Source: Usnea hakonensis
Lineage: Eukaryota; Ascomycota; Lecanoromycetes; Lecanorales; Parmeliaceae
Length of the DNA stretch: 64,000 nt
NCBI GenBank assembly: GCA_013423325.1
Contig: BLJB01000090.1
Span: 62,001 to 126,000, forward strand
Direction: 5' to 3'
Of this stretch, positions 47,089 to 57,232 are shown one piece after another. The notes under the pieces were generated by a model, which saw only the letters and a program-made list of their open reading frames with translations, was not told the origin of the DNA and made no database searches. Within the stretch, counting starts at the first letter, position 1. Every line of letters starts with the position of its first letter. The position numbers and the translations under genes are program-made.

Positions 47089-48218
47089 CTATTGCTCGCT
47101 CCTGCTATTTGCGAACCTGCCATGTTCTCTACTTGCGTCCCGCAAAGGCATATGCTCCGCATCATCCTCCAGATCCTCTACGTCGAAGTCTTCCGCACTT
47201 CCCATCCTTGCCTCTTCATCCTTCAGCTTCCCAAATCCATTCTTCGATGCCCATTCCGCTCGGCTTGGAAATGGTGCATCGCAATGAGGCGAGGTCAACA
47301 TTGGGTAATACCTTCTGTACGAGAAATAAGCGACGAGCATGCCCAGGATTGATCCCGTAGTGACATCGTAGACGTCATGTCGATAGTCTTCCAAGCGCGA
47401 GATCGCGATCAGCGCAGCGCCGACCAGCGGTGCTAAGGCGACCAGAACTCTGGCCAGATCAGTTCGAGGTCGGAAAACGTGCATTTGCCCAGCGAAGAAC
47501 CTAATAGGTCAGCCTTAGGCATGTGATACGATGTTTATGAGCCTCTTACAATGCCAGATACCCAAGTCCACTAAAAGCAAGGCTGCTGTGACCGCTAGGA
47601 AAGCTTCTCCAGCCATCATGCAGAACATGATGATCGGTCTCAGTGCAAGCGCCGATGGTGATGAGCGTATGCTCAGGGCTACCCTTTCTAGGCTTGCAGC
47701 GAGCGATCAGGTCCGGTCTCGGTCGTCCTACTGCATTCTTAACAACGTCCGTGAGGAACGTAGTCAACATGATGCTGATGGCGAGTCCCAGTATTGTGAC
47801 GTTCATCTTGTGTAGACTGGGCCTCAGTATGATAGCCCATAGAAAAAATATGCATAGTGGCAGGAAGACCGAGTAGGCGACGTTCCACGCTGCGGTACCA
47901 TATCAGCAGGAACGTAGACATGGAGAACTTCAATACTGCATACTGACAGGTACACGCTCAATCGCGGCGTGAGGGTATTGTATAGAGATATTGTCGAGGG
48001 AGAACATGCGATGAAAAGGCTCGACAAGTACTTGGATCTACGGAACAGTCAGTTGCTGACCTTACCTCGAAACGCCGGAAACTCACTAAGCTATATGCCA
48101 GTAGCAGTATGGCGAAACCAACGTAGTCTGCAGCGTAGGAGCGATTCCAAAAGTTGGAAATCGAAGAGATTAATCCTTCACCTCTGCCAGCTGCCGTTTT
48201 TCCAGCAGGGTGAGGCAT
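47089..48218 (-). CDS. DPP1: PAP2-family lipid phosphatase (Dpp1/Lpp1-like)
   Basis: Integral-membrane phosphatase that removes phosphate from diacylglycerol pyrophosphate, phosphatidate or lysophosphatidate. Four exons on the minus strand: 48218-48087, 48037-47944, 47889-47550 and 47500-47089 (325 aa). The start is the first ATG (MPHPAGKTAAGRG). The three PAP2 catalytic blocks are complete: KNAVGRPRP (residue 126 on), FPSGHSS (PSGH 173-176) and SRLEDYRHDVYD (223-234), carrying the nucleophilic His. Six hydrophobic helices are apparent. EPFHRMFSLDNISIQYPHA and RVPVTWNVAYSVFLP match the family. The C-terminal tail is acidic. Vacuole or Golgi location is inferred from yeast. The gene is divergent from Med7. 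Confidence 0.93.
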
Positions 48219-48422
48219 ATTCGTCAATGAGAATGATCGCACATTGGGCTTTCATGTGCCGCTGGCAAGTCGCATTGACCTTGGTTAGGCAGGAAGTTAA
48301 CTTCGGGAATATGCAAGCGAATCGCTAGCGTGAATACCCCAGATTCCAGCCCTTGCTTGTCCGCCGATCCCATAACCCACCAAGCTACTCCATCCAATAG
48401 CGAAACCAGTATTCGAGGAACG
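48219..48422. promoter_or_regulatory. short bidirectional promoter, lipid phosphatase / Med7
   Basis: Only 204 bp separate the divergent ATG codons of a membrane lipid enzyme and a Mediator subunit. Confidence 0.6.
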
Positions 48423-49124
48423 ATGGCAGATCAGGCCCAACCAGGTACCATCAGCGCCGCCTTTCCAGCCCCACCACCCTTCTACAAATCCTTCACGCCG
48501 CAAAACCTCTCGCGCCTCCAAGAGCACCTCCAATCCTCAGACCAAACGACCTCCCCAGCTCCACATCCAACCACAACCCCCATCTCCTCCCTCCTCTCCC
48601 TTCCCCCCGAACTTCGTAACCTCATACCCCCACCTCCACCCGCAGATGGTAAATACCGCTCCTTCGGCACCCTCCACGAAATCTCCTCAGTATCCCCTCC
48701 AGAAGAACAACAAACACCAACACCCTCGCGGCTCCTATCTCTCACACACAAACTCCTCCTCACATTCCTCTCCCTGACCGATGCGCTCGCGACGAATCCA
48801 TCCGGCTACGGCCCGATATGGGACGAGCTCCATGAGCTTTTTCAGGAGATCAATAAAGTGATTAATGGCTATCGACCGCATCAGGCCCGGGAAACGCTAA
48901 TTCTCATGTTGGAGGAGCAGCTGGAGAGGGTGAGGGGCGAGACGAAGGGGATAGGGGAGGCGGTGGGGAGAGCGAGAGAGGTCGTTGGAAGGCTAGGAAA
49001 GGAAGGGGCTGGCGTTGTTGATGATGACAGTATCGGAAAAAACGTTGAGAACAGGAAGAGCAGAGGAGAGTGGGAAGATAGGAGGATATGGAAGATACTG
49101 GAGAAGGAGGCGGGAGGGTTCTAG
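48423..49124 (+). CDS. MED7: Mediator complex subunit 7
   Basis: Subunit of the Mediator middle module, which links activators to RNA polymerase II. Intronless, 233 aa, start MADQAQPGTISAAFP. The N-terminal signature of Med7 is present: FPAPPPFYKSFTPQNLSRLQ, then LRNLIPPPPPADGKYRSFG. The conserved helical part follows (SRLLSLTHKLLLTFLSLTDA, ELHELFQEINKVINGYRPHQ then ARETLILMLEEQLERVR), the region that pairs with Med21. Length is within the Med7 range. An ORF extension upstream starts without ATG and is ignored. It converges with the next gene at 194 bp. Confidence 0.94.
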   Translation: MADQAQPGTISAAFPAPPPFYKSFTPQNLSRLQEHLQSSDQTTSPAPHPTTTPISSLLSLPPELRNLIPPPPPADGKYRSFGTLHEISSVSPPEEQQTPTPSRLLSLTHKLLLTFLSLTDALATNPSGYGPIWDELHELFQEINKVINGYRPHQARETLILMLEEQLERVRGETKGIGEAVGRAREVVGRLGKEGAGVVDDDSIGKNVENRKSRGEWEDRRIWKILEKEAGGF

Positions 49125-49318
49125 CGTTCTGATGGCTTGATGTGACTGGTCATGATCAAAAAATATAAACGACTTCTAATGATTAAATGGTCCTCTTCAT
49201 CTTCATCTTTTGAAGTTCAAAAGCCTTTCCAATTTCGACTTATTTGGAAGACTTCGGCTCCCACCAAAGTTCCTCGTATATGTATACATGCCCAAAATCG
49301 TTCTCTCCTTAACGCGTG

Positions 49319-50857
49319 CTAAACAGTGGAAGCTCGAGGAATAGTGCTACCCAGCCTCCCATTCTTCAGGTCCAAATACCTCGCCATCGCACTCTCATAA
49401 TCTCGAACCGGACCTTCTCCTCCTTTTTCAATTACCTCGTTTCCTCTCCGTACCAAGCACGCCTTCCCCCACAGCACCTTGATCAAGCCCCCAACCCCAA
49501 GTGTAAACGGAATCAGCTGCCCCAGACTTGACAAAGACTGTAGCCCATCAACTTTATTCCAAACCAGCGTCATTTCTATTTGTAAAATCAGGAGAGCAAT
49601 GAATATAAACTGCAGAGCAGCTGCAGACGCCCACTTTGCCGTGGAATCTGTCGTCATTATCTGTGAGAGGTGCAGATCGGAAGCGATGATGAAGTGGTGC
49701 CAGTCTGGCGTCTTGGAGTCCTTGTCCAATTCGTACATGCGATTCATAATGCGCGGCCATTTCCACAGTGTGATAGCTCCTAAGGCGATAAAGTGTAGGT
49801 TCACACCGTTGCGGAGGCTCATCGATGGCTTGTTGGTCCAGATTGATCGCAGAGCGCCAGAAACGCATTGTATATAGGGGGTCCCATCTGAGCACCGGGT
49901 CTGCTGACGGTGAACAGGGAGTTTGAGGCAGTCACGTTTTGTTCGCCTCTTGCGCGGTAAGGCGGTGTCCTCTGGATAGATTGATGACAACAGCTCAACG
50001 TACTCCTGTGCTTTTCCCACTCCCGCCAAAATAGAGCAGCCCATATCAGGAGCCCGGTGTAGTGTGACAGTATTCTTGATCTCATGTTTTAGGATGACTG
50101 GATGATTGATGATACTGCTCTTAGCAACGTCAGAACCTTTCTCCAAAACTGTGGGCTTTCGGTTCTGTGACTGGCTCGAGGCACAAAGCTGCCACTTTAG
50201 GTTAGCTCTTTTCCATTCTTCATTGGGCTTTCCATCTCGGACACGGTGGGGCTTCGATACGTCCTCGATTGCACTGAGAGCCTCAATGAATGAGGCTCGA
50301 GTTTTTCTCATCCGATATTCGTATAGGAGGGTCGCAGCATCCCGTGAAGCGTGGAGTGGGGCCGTCCAGGTAGCAGCGAAGAGCGATTGGGCCTTCATCA
50401 CAGTCCTCAACCACCCATAAAATCCAGCTTTATAGAAATAGAATGCATATGTACCACAAGGTGTAGGAAGCATGATATCCAATCCCTTCCACCAAAAAAA
50501 TACATTGAAGAGTGCTCCACAAGTCATTATAATTATCCTTAAAACCAACCTTTCCCGAGAGGTCTCCCTGTATCTCGTTGCGTATCGCGCTGTTTCGGTA
50601 ATACCGACTAGTCCAACCACAATACCAATTTGTAGCAACAAGAAAGCATGGATAACGTAGGTGCTCTGAGCGTTGAAGAAGTAGATGAAGCCAACGATGA
50701 TTAAGGCGAGCAGAAACAAATTATTGACTGAGCGTAAAACTTTCGCTTCCCGAAGAAAGAAATAACTTGAAAACCATACTGCGGTTATTTGCGTGTAATA
50801 GCCAATACGAATACCTATGCCGAAGAGGTCAGGGTTGCCTGAGAATCCACAGGCCAT
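49319..50857 (-). CDS. Polytopic membrane protein, filamentous-fungal family of unknown function
   Basis: Intronless, 512 aa, start MACGFSGNPDLFGIGIRIGY. Hydrophobic segments suggest about seven membrane passes: ITAVWFSSYFF, NLFLLALIIVGFIYFF, FLLLQIGIVVGLVGI, LRIIIMTCGALFNVFFWWKG, then after a 200-residue hydrophilic stretch LHFIALGAITLWKW, AAALQFIFIALLILQIEM and LGQLIPFTLGVGGLIKVLWG. A GNPDxxGxGIRxGYY opening followed by helices is a pattern I recall from uncharacterised proteins of filamentous ascomycetes. The middle loop has Cys, Arg and Lys-rich stretches. No enzyme motif seen. Role unknown. Confidence 0.78.
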   Translation of the reverse strand: MACGFSGNPDLFGIGIRIGYYTQITAVWFSSYFFLREAKVLRSVNNLFLLALIIVGFIYFFNAQSTYVIHAFLLLQIGIVVGLVGITETARYATRYRETSRERLVLRIIIMTCGALFNVFFWWKGLDIMLPTPCGTYAFYFYKAGFYGWLRTVMKAQSLFAATWTAPLHASRDAATLLYEYRMRKTRASFIEALSAIEDVSKPHRVRDGKPNEEWKRANLKWQLCASSQSQNRKPTVLEKGSDVAKSSIINHPVILKHEIKNTVTLHRAPDMGCSILAGVGKAQEYVELLSSIYPEDTALPRKRRTKRDCLKLPVHRQQTRCSDGTPYIQCVSGALRSIWTNKPSMSLRNGVNLHFIALGAITLWKWPRIMNRMYELDKDSKTPDWHHFIIASDLHLSQIMTTDSTAKWASAAALQFIFIALLILQIEMTLVWNKVDGLQSLSSLGQLIPFTLGVGGLIKVLWGKACLVRRGNEVIEKGGEGPVRDYESAMARYLDLKNGRLGSTIPRASTV

Positions 50858-51745
50858 GGGTGTGCTCCTTGCTAACCAAGAGCCAGTTGTGAATTTAAGC
50901 GATGACAGACCTGAATGATAACAAGAGGCATGTCTCCATCCTTAACTCTCCAAAAATCAGATGCGAGCGATGCTCTTCAGTGGAAAAGGTAGGATTAAAA
51001 AGAAAGTAAAGGCAAACCGCACGGTTAACAGAGTCACGTAAAGAAAGACTTGAGGGTGTGCAAGATTGCCGCCAACATCTGTTTCAGAGAGACGAACTGA
51101 GAATATATGTCGAATCAACGTACACACCACCCAGAAGGAAAACGCCACAAAGAGGGAAGAGATTCCTTTTGGGTGACACGGCTGGTGACACAGGCAGCTG
51201 GACTGTGCATAGCTGCGCCGCGTGGGGGTTCCTGCAGATGCATGTACGAGGCATTTTCGCGCTCGGGTTCCTACAGTGAGAGCTCTTTTCATTGAATGAT
51301 GGTTTCCATTATTGGTCCCTAGGGTGCATGGTCTCTCAGCAAGCTTTTCATCGCTTCCGACCTCCCGTAAACTATCACTAGCTACCGCCATCAGTAAAGT
51401 AAGGTAGCCATGGTATGCTTGGCATACGTGCCTCGGAATAGAATCCCTGTCTCCTTTATTCAAAACAGGTTTGTTGAGTGATCTTTAGTCGGTGAAACCG
51501 GTCATCAAAATGTGCCCCTGAAGCGCGTACAAGTACTTGGGACTAATTACTAATACACAGCCCCCCAGAAGATAATCTTGTTCGTTCAGACAGTACCGAA
51601 TCTCCAAGTCCATTGAGTAATCGCAAAATTCCTAGGCATCATCTCATTGCCTAATTCTATATACAGTACGTGTCTCTAGCACTTGCTGACAAAACGTCTC
51701 AGCTGGGTATATCTGACCGTCCGTCTCAAGGGCCGTTCAAACACC
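50858..51745. other. intergenic, no gene seen
   Basis: Upstream of the membrane protein gene. A possible leader intron for the following small ORF is visible (GTACGT at about 51667 to CTCAG near 51703). A 168-codon minus-strand frame lacks an ATG and is not called. Confidence 0.45.
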
Positions 51746-51928
51746 ATGGGTGCCGGATCCACATCCAGTCCTGTCGATTTCGTCCTTCCAGGCTCAGCTG
51801 CGAGCTCGATCAGCTCGATCATAAAGCCTAGCGGATCAGCACCTGGCAAAATCAAGTGCCTCGATTGTGACTGCGGCAGCTGCGACTGCTGCGTCTGCTG
51901 CATTCCCGACTGCTGTGTTGTCATGTGA
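51746..51928 (+). CDS. Tiny protein with Cys-rich tail
   Basis: ATG-initiated ORF of 60 aa with C-ending codons. The N-terminus MGAGST fits an N-myristoylation site (Gly2, Thr6). The C-terminal 23 residues contain ten cysteines in CxC, CxxC and CC arrangements (KCLDCDCGSCDCCVCCIPDC). This suits a palmitoylated tail (CYSTM-like) or a metallothionein-like metal cluster. A possible 5' intron precedes it and a TATATA stretch lies upstream. On the opposite strand another 82-codon ORF covers the same bases, so the coding strand is not certain. Confidence 0.42.
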   Translation: MGAGSTSSPVDFVLPGSAASSISSIIKPSGSAPGKIKCLDCDCGSCDCCVCCIPDCCVVM

Positions 51929-52579
51929 ATTGGACACGTTGAGCGCGAGAAGCTGTAGAGGAATTGCACTGGGGCAAGGAAAATATTTGTGTCTCTATAT
52001 ATATAAGATTCGATGGGAAATAGTTGAAGGGCTGGAATCAGATATGAGAGTACCTCTCAGATAAGTTGCAAATACAAAGCCTGTCGTGAGCGACGGAGAT
52101 GGCCTATCTTTGACTCCAAATCACAATGCTTCTATGACGATAGCCGAGCATCAAATAATGAAATTGAGATGCTTCTTCATGCTGTGCCGATGATGAGTTG
52201 AGGAGAATGAAGTTGCGACTCGCTTGTTACGGTTTGTCTTCGGTCTGATGCAAAGTATATGAAATTGCAGGAATAGTATCTAGGCAATTGCTGGGAACCT
52301 TTCAACTGAGTGCGGCGCGTCTTGTACGTCGGGAAGCCGCGACTTATCAGTGCTTTCTTCCACATGAGATTCGCGCAAGAGAGCTACGAACACTCGTAGT
52401 AACATGAAGGTAGGTGATAAGTGCAGGGATGCATTCATTGACGCTAAAAGGTAATATTCAATTATATACTCAGATGCACTCTCTTCCGAATCAAAATGGG
52501 GTATCCGCTAAACATTGGAAAGAATTTTGCCGCAGAAAATGACAAAGGACTGTGTCCCATTCTAATCAATTGAATGTGT
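51929..52579. other. intergenic, no gene seen
   Basis: Contains a TATATATATA run near 51995-52006. No supported gene. Confidence 0.45.
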
Positions 52580-55500
52580 CTAATCGATTGAATGTGCTCC
52601 TGAACTCCCATTCACAGTACCCAAAAGATGCGTTGTCATCCCCTGCAGCTCGCTCGCAAGTCGGTCCCAAACATCTGCTCTCTTTTTCCAGTCCTGCTCA
52701 CGCAATTCGCTTTCAGCCGCCATATCTGCTTTGAGAGCTTCAAGATCAGTCATTTGGGCGGCCTGATGCCTTCCCAGCATGGACATCTCTCCTCGGAGTT
52801 GATGACAAGTGTATGATCCTGTCCTGGGAGCATCATCGACCTGGGCTTGTAGTTCCTCGACTTGCTTTTGCAACGTAGCAATTGTCGTCTTGTCTTGACG
52901 GTTCTCCAAGTTGGCGAGCTCGAGTGTATTCTTCAGCAGGGCGTTCTCGACTGCTGCTTCGTTTTGGTCGAGGTCAATACCAGTCGTCGAATTGGTGATT
53001 TGGGCTTTCAGCCCTTTGATCTCCTCTTGCAGATTGCTTACTGTCTCCCTGGCTTGTCGAATTTGTATATTAGCTAGCTCAAGGTTGTCCTTTAGCAAGG
53101 TAACATCCACAATGGCTTCATTTTGATCAAGCCTGGTGTCTGTGGACAACTCGGCAAGTTGAGTTTGTAGCCTCTCGACCTCGTTCTGTAAGCCGCTGAT
53201 TGTCCCTTTGTGTAGATGAATCTCCAAGTTTGCAAGCTCAAGTTTGTCTTTGAATATTGCAACATCCACAGCCGCTTCAGTTCGGTCAATTTTAGTGTCA
53301 GTTGAAAGTTCGGCATTTTGGACTTGTAGGACCCGGATTTGCCTTTGAAGGTCAGCAACGGCCTGTTGATCTTGCTCAAAACGCCTATCCGCAAGCTCCA
53401 ACTTGTCCCTCAACAAAGCGGTCTCCACAGCTGCTTCTCTTTGCCCGAGGTCCTCATCTTCCGTGTTATTCCGCGGAGAGGCGACTTGACGTTCTGCTTC
53501 GCTTCGCTTGAGGTCCAGATCATCCAAAGATGCTTTTAGAGACGCCGCTTCATCGACGGCTTCACTCCGCTTCTGGTCTACATCTTCCACCTTCCTTCTG
53601 AGAGCAGTAATTTCCTCTACAGCAGTCGCGTAAATGGTGCGTAGACTTTGGAGTTCCTCCTCCACTGCTACACTCTGCTTTCGCTCTACATCTTCGGTCT
53701 TTCGTCTAAGGGTGGTGATTTCCTCGACCGCAGTAGCATATATTGTCCGTAGACTTTGGAGCTCTTCTTCATACTTCATGTTTGCAGCCTGGAGCTCTTG
53801 ATCATATCTCAAGGCCGCTTCCTTAACAGAGTCCTCTTTTTGAACTTCTAGATCTTTCAACCTCATCTCAAGTGAAAGAATCGTACCCGCTGCAGTCTCT
53901 AGCTGACTTTGTAGCTGCTGCGTCTCATTTTTGTGTGCCTGGACGGCTTCTTGTAATTCTTGTTCTCTTTGGAGCGATGCATCCTCAAGTTCCTTGTGTT
54001 TGGCCTGTGATTTCTCAAGCTTCTGGTCATATTGGATGGTTACCTTGTGGAACTCTTCCTGGTGATGGTGAGTTATCTGCTCTAATTCTTCTTTGTGATT
54101 CGTGCCCACTTCTCCAATCTCTCGCTGGTATTTTTGGTTTACCACCTTGAGCTCTTCAATTTGGGACTTCGCACTCGCAATTTCCTCTCGGTGCTTCGCT
54201 ATCACGTCCTCAACTGCTTGCCGGCTTTTGATAGCTGCATTACTTGACTCGTCATCATTCTTCCTGACGATCTGCTCCAGCTCCTCTTGATGTTTTGCTG
54301 CCATAGCCTGACTTTCACGTTGATGCTTGTCGGCCAAAGTTGCTGACTGCTCTTCGTCTTTCGTAGTGACAGTCCTGAGTTCTTCCAGGTGCTTTGCTTC
54401 CAAGGACTGGAAATCCTGCTGATATTTCGCGGCTACGTCAAACACAACTTTTTCCTGTCTCGCAGCGGCTGTCTCAAGCTCTTCTTTTTGATTGGCTATG
54501 AGAGCCTCTATCTCTTGACGATGTTCTTCGGCCGAGTCCATGGCAGCTTGCTCATTCTTCGTTCTAGCAGCCTTGATCTCTTCGTGGTGGGTCAACATGA
54601 GACTCTCGAGCTCTTGCTGAGATTCCGAAGCGGCGTTCCTGGCTTCCTGCTCGTGTCTCTGGTTTGCGTCGTTAAATCGTGTTTGATGCTCCTCCTCTAA
54701 ATTATGCTTCTCTTGCACGTGCTTCGCGGCAGCGTCCAGAAGCTTTTGCTCAAGCTGTGGGATCTTTTCCTGCAAGACTTTGTGTTTCGCAGTTGCATCC
54801 AGCGAGTCTTGTTCATGTCTCTTTTGCGCTTCTCTAAGTTCGTCTTTGTCAGCTTGATGGGCCTTCTCTACCATTCCTTGAAGTTCCTGGACCAGATCGC
54901 TCATTTCTTTGATTTCTTGGTCCCTGGATTGCAATAGCTCGTCGTGTTCCGCTTGTATTGCCTCTACTTTCTCTAACGCAGCCGCTTCTACTTCATCCAG
55001 CTCACGTTTGTGCTTGATCTGTAGCCCCTGGAATTCGCCCTTGAGACTCGAGCCCGAATCTTTCACCTCCTGGTCTCCACGTTGACCTCGGGCTGTTTCC
55101 GACCTTTCTTGAACCTCCTTGTCTTTAAGCGGCAGGATCTTATTTTGTTCGTCTTGTGTCTTACTGTGAGCGGCTTCGATACCAGAGGTCTTCTTGCGGG
55201 CGTCATCGAGTTCTGATTCAAGAATGGCAATTTGCGCTAAAAGCGCGGCGTCAGTCCCTTCGTTTTTGTGATCGTTTGAGGTCTGAATATCCTTAATCTG
55301 GGCTTTTAATTTCTGGATTTCGGCGTCTTTTGTAGTCTGCAAACCTTGGATCTCGGCTTGAAGATGCTCAATTTCTCCATCTTTGATAGCTATCGTGCCC
55401 TTCAATCCCTCCACTCTTTGATTGTCCTGTAGATCTTTTTCCCTTGGAGCATCTCCGTCAAAGTTCTCATCCTTACTGTTGCTGTTATTGGTGGTGTAGC

Positions 55501-56062
55501 TCCCAGACTCATCAGGCTTATGCTCGTCCAGTTCTGGCGCGGCGTCCTTAGAGCTAGGGGACTGTATCCCGTTTGGCGGATTTGTGTTGGTGAGACTCTT
55601 GCCAGGCACGATCCGCTTGGGGCTTGTTATTGGCGTCTTATTCCGTATTGGAACCCCGGCTTTTGATACTCTGGAAGATGGCCGTGTAGGTGTCGTAGGT
55701 GTCGCAGTCCGCGGAAAGCGTCCCGGAGTATCACCTCTCGAAGATTGCGTCGGCTTGACCGGTTGGGTGCTCTTGTTCTGATTATCTTTACGAGGAGAAT
55801 CCGTTTCGCTCGTCGTTGTCTGCTCTACTCTTGATGTTGTTCTGCCAAAAGACGGGACTTTAGCCACAGTCAAGGGCTTCTTGGACGCGTGGACCCTGGA
55901 CATTTTACTAAATCCATCAATGTCAAACTCTTTCGACATATCTTCCTCTGGCTCTGTCACTCCGTTGTCTTTCTTCTTGAGACTGCCGCCTGCTCGTGCC
56001 GGTCTTTCCGCTGGAGGATTTGTTGACTTTGTGGCCGGTGATTTGATGGTATGCGACCACAT
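52580..56062 (-). CDS. Long coiled-coil protein with internal tandem repeats
   Basis: Intronless, 1160 aa, start MWSHTIKSPATKSTNPPAER. Residues 1-210 are disordered, basic, and rich in Thr/Pro/Ser (TPTRPSSRVSKAGVPIRNKT), as in microtubule- or chromatin-binding tails. From about residue 225 to 1080 the protein is almost continuous Glu/Gln/Lys/Leu coiled coil with repeated motifs like AKHQEELE and KHREEI. Two sets of internal repeats lie near the C-terminus (36 residues x2 and 53 residues x4; see repeat entries). The last 80 residues contain CHQLRGEMSMLGRHQAAQMT. I do not recognise a named family. Structural or cytoskeletal scaffolding is a guess from composition only. Confidence 0.75.
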   Translation of the reverse strand: MWSHTIKSPATKSTNPPAERPARAGGSLKKKDNGVTEPEEDMSKEFDIDGFSKMSRVHASKKPLTVAKVPSFGRTTSRVEQTTTSETDSPRKDNQNKSTQPVKPTQSSRGDTPGRFPRTATPTTPTRPSSRVSKAGVPIRNKTPITSPKRIVPGKSLTNTNPPNGIQSPSSKDAAPELDEHKPDESGSYTTNNSNSKDENFDGDAPREKDLQDNQRVEGLKGTIAIKDGEIEHLQAEIQGLQTTKDAEIQKLKAQIKDIQTSNDHKNEGTDAALLAQIAILESELDDARKKTSGIEAAHSKTQDEQNKILPLKDKEVQERSETARGQRGDQEVKDSGSSLKGEFQGLQIKHKRELDEVEAAALEKVEAIQAEHDELLQSRDQEIKEMSDLVQELQGMVEKAHQADKDELREAQKRHEQDSLDATAKHKVLQEKIPQLEQKLLDAAAKHVQEKHNLEEEHQTRFNDANQRHEQEARNAASESQQELESLMLTHHEEIKAARTKNEQAAMDSAEEHRQEIEALIANQKEELETAAARQEKVVFDVAAKYQQDFQSLEAKHLEELRTVTTKDEEQSATLADKHQRESQAMAAKHQEELEQIVRKNDDESSNAAIKSRQAVEDVIAKHREEIASAKSQIEELKVVNQKYQREIGEVGTNHKEELEQITHHHQEEFHKVTIQYDQKLEKSQAKHKELEDASLQREQELQEAVQAHKNETQQLQSQLETAAGTILSLEMRLKDLEVQKEDSVKEAALRYDQELQAANMKYEEELQSLRTIYATAVEEITTLRRKTEDVERKQSVAVEEELQSLRTIYATAVEEITALRRKVEDVDQKRSEAVDEAASLKASLDDLDLKRSEAERQVASPRNNTEDEDLGQREAAVETALLRDKLELADRRFEQDQQAVADLQRQIRVLQVQNAELSTDTKIDRTEAAVDVAIFKDKLELANLEIHLHKGTISGLQNEVERLQTQLAELSTDTRLDQNEAIVDVTLLKDNLELANIQIRQARETVSNLQEEIKGLKAQITNSTTGIDLDQNEAAVENALLKNTLELANLENRQDKTTIATLQKQVEELQAQVDDAPRTGSYTCHQLRGEMSMLGRHQAAQMTDLEALKADMAAESELREQDWKKRADVWDRLASELQGMTTHLLGTVNGSSGAHSID
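52820..53431 (-). repeat. 159-bp (53-residue) coding tandem repeat, four copies
   Basis: Copies begin (minus strand) at 53431, 53272, 53113 and 52954. Consensus positions: AV(D/E)-x-A-L-L-K-D-K-LELAN...LQ...ELSTDT-x-x-DQNEA. Copies 1-3 are exactly 53 codons; copy 4 is cut short at about 45 codons. Spacing is in multiples of 159 bp, with DNA similarity clearest at DQNEA and LELAN. Confidence 0.85.
53555..53770 (-). repeat. 108-bp (36-residue) coding direct repeat, two copies
   Basis: Copies at 53770-53663 and 53662-53555 both encode EEELQSLRTIYATAVEEIT followed by a charged half. The first 19 residues are identical, with synonymous changes in DNA. Confidence 0.9.
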
Positions 56063-57232
56063 GGTCTAGGAGATCTTTGCCGTTACCGAAAGATCTCGCA
56101 GAGCCATTGTACGGTACATCCAGGGATATACGTTTACGCAAGAGAAATTGGCCTCAGGGTTGATAGCGCGCTCCTTCAGGTCGAAACTGAAAGGAGATAG
56201 AGAGTGTTTGTACATGGCTGCGCGGCTTTAAGAAGCTAACTCCGGGGCTAAACTACAACATATAACTTCATTACGAACGAATGCTCTCCAAGAATATATT
56301 CAATTAAAACCCTAGTCGCTGTCTATTTAACGAGAAGATAACATTCTTACAACGACGAGCTCGAGACTACCGGCCGTGTGTTGACTCTGAAGGACAGTTG
56401 TATGTGCAAGAATCATAGAAGCATAAGTAAAGCTAACAGCCACCTTTTATTATACCCGCCTTGTTACTGTTCGTCACTGCGCATCTGATGCATTATAGTG
56501 TTGACGCACGCTTCATGGATATTTCTTTCAACGATGAATAATTCACTTATACATGCCATGACAGAAGCCTCTTACGGGCACCAACAATTCCTGGAAAGAA
56601 CAAGATATTCAACCCTTGAACGGTAGCTAAGTAAAACAGTATTTCGTATGAATTGAGATAGTGGATGCAGGTGCTTGCACAAGGTTAAACGGAGGTGTTG
56701 TTCACACTGACAAGAAGAAAACATCCGAAAAATGTGACGGCAAAAAGGAAAAGGGGCCCGAAAGGCGCACATATCGCCGTTTATACTTGAAAGTACACAG
56801 ACACGGATATCTGTTTATTGTTCGAAGCAATGACTTACAGCCCCCACTCTTTACAGGGGTAATGGCCGTAGAACTGACATATATGTACGGGTACGTCTCC
56901 CATAGGAAAGGATGGGTGATTTGGCCGTTCATTTGACGATTCAGCAAAAAAGAATTGATCTGGTCTTACGACTTTTGCTTCTTATGTGTATGCTAGGTAC
57001 ACTCAAGGATAGAAGATTTAACCATTAGTTTGACAAATCAGCAAAAATTCTGATCTAGTCTAATGACCTTTGCTTCTCTTGTGCTAGGTACAAGTCATCC
57101 TCATTCTTCCAGATAGCATTTTTCCCCTCATGGCTATGAACATGAATAGCTGCCATATCCTAAGCCTTGGACTTCTTTTGCAACATGGAAGTGAAAATAT
57201 GAATCGCTCTCTGCTTGTCCTGTCGACGCTGA
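56063..57232. other. intergenic with a short duplication
   Basis: Between the coiled-coil gene promoter and the 3' end of the next minus-strand gene. It holds a diverged direct duplication at 56918-57092. No gene supported. Confidence 0.5.
56918..57092. repeat. diverged tandem duplication, about 95 bp period
   Basis: The string around TTTGAC...TCAGCAAAAA...TGATCTRGTCTWA...CTTTTGCTTCT...GTGCTAGGTAC appears at about 56918-57000 and again at 57014-57091, with several transition differences and small gaps. Confidence 0.75.

Noticed and set aside
50957..51463. 168-codon minus-strand ORF
   Set aside because: No ATG at the start, no recognisable domain, and codon use does not look coding.
51676..51969. 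Minus-strand ORF overlapping the Cys-rich small ORF
   Set aside because: Possible, but the Gln-rich start is the complement of Cys codons and there is no family match. The plus strand was preferred, with low confidence.
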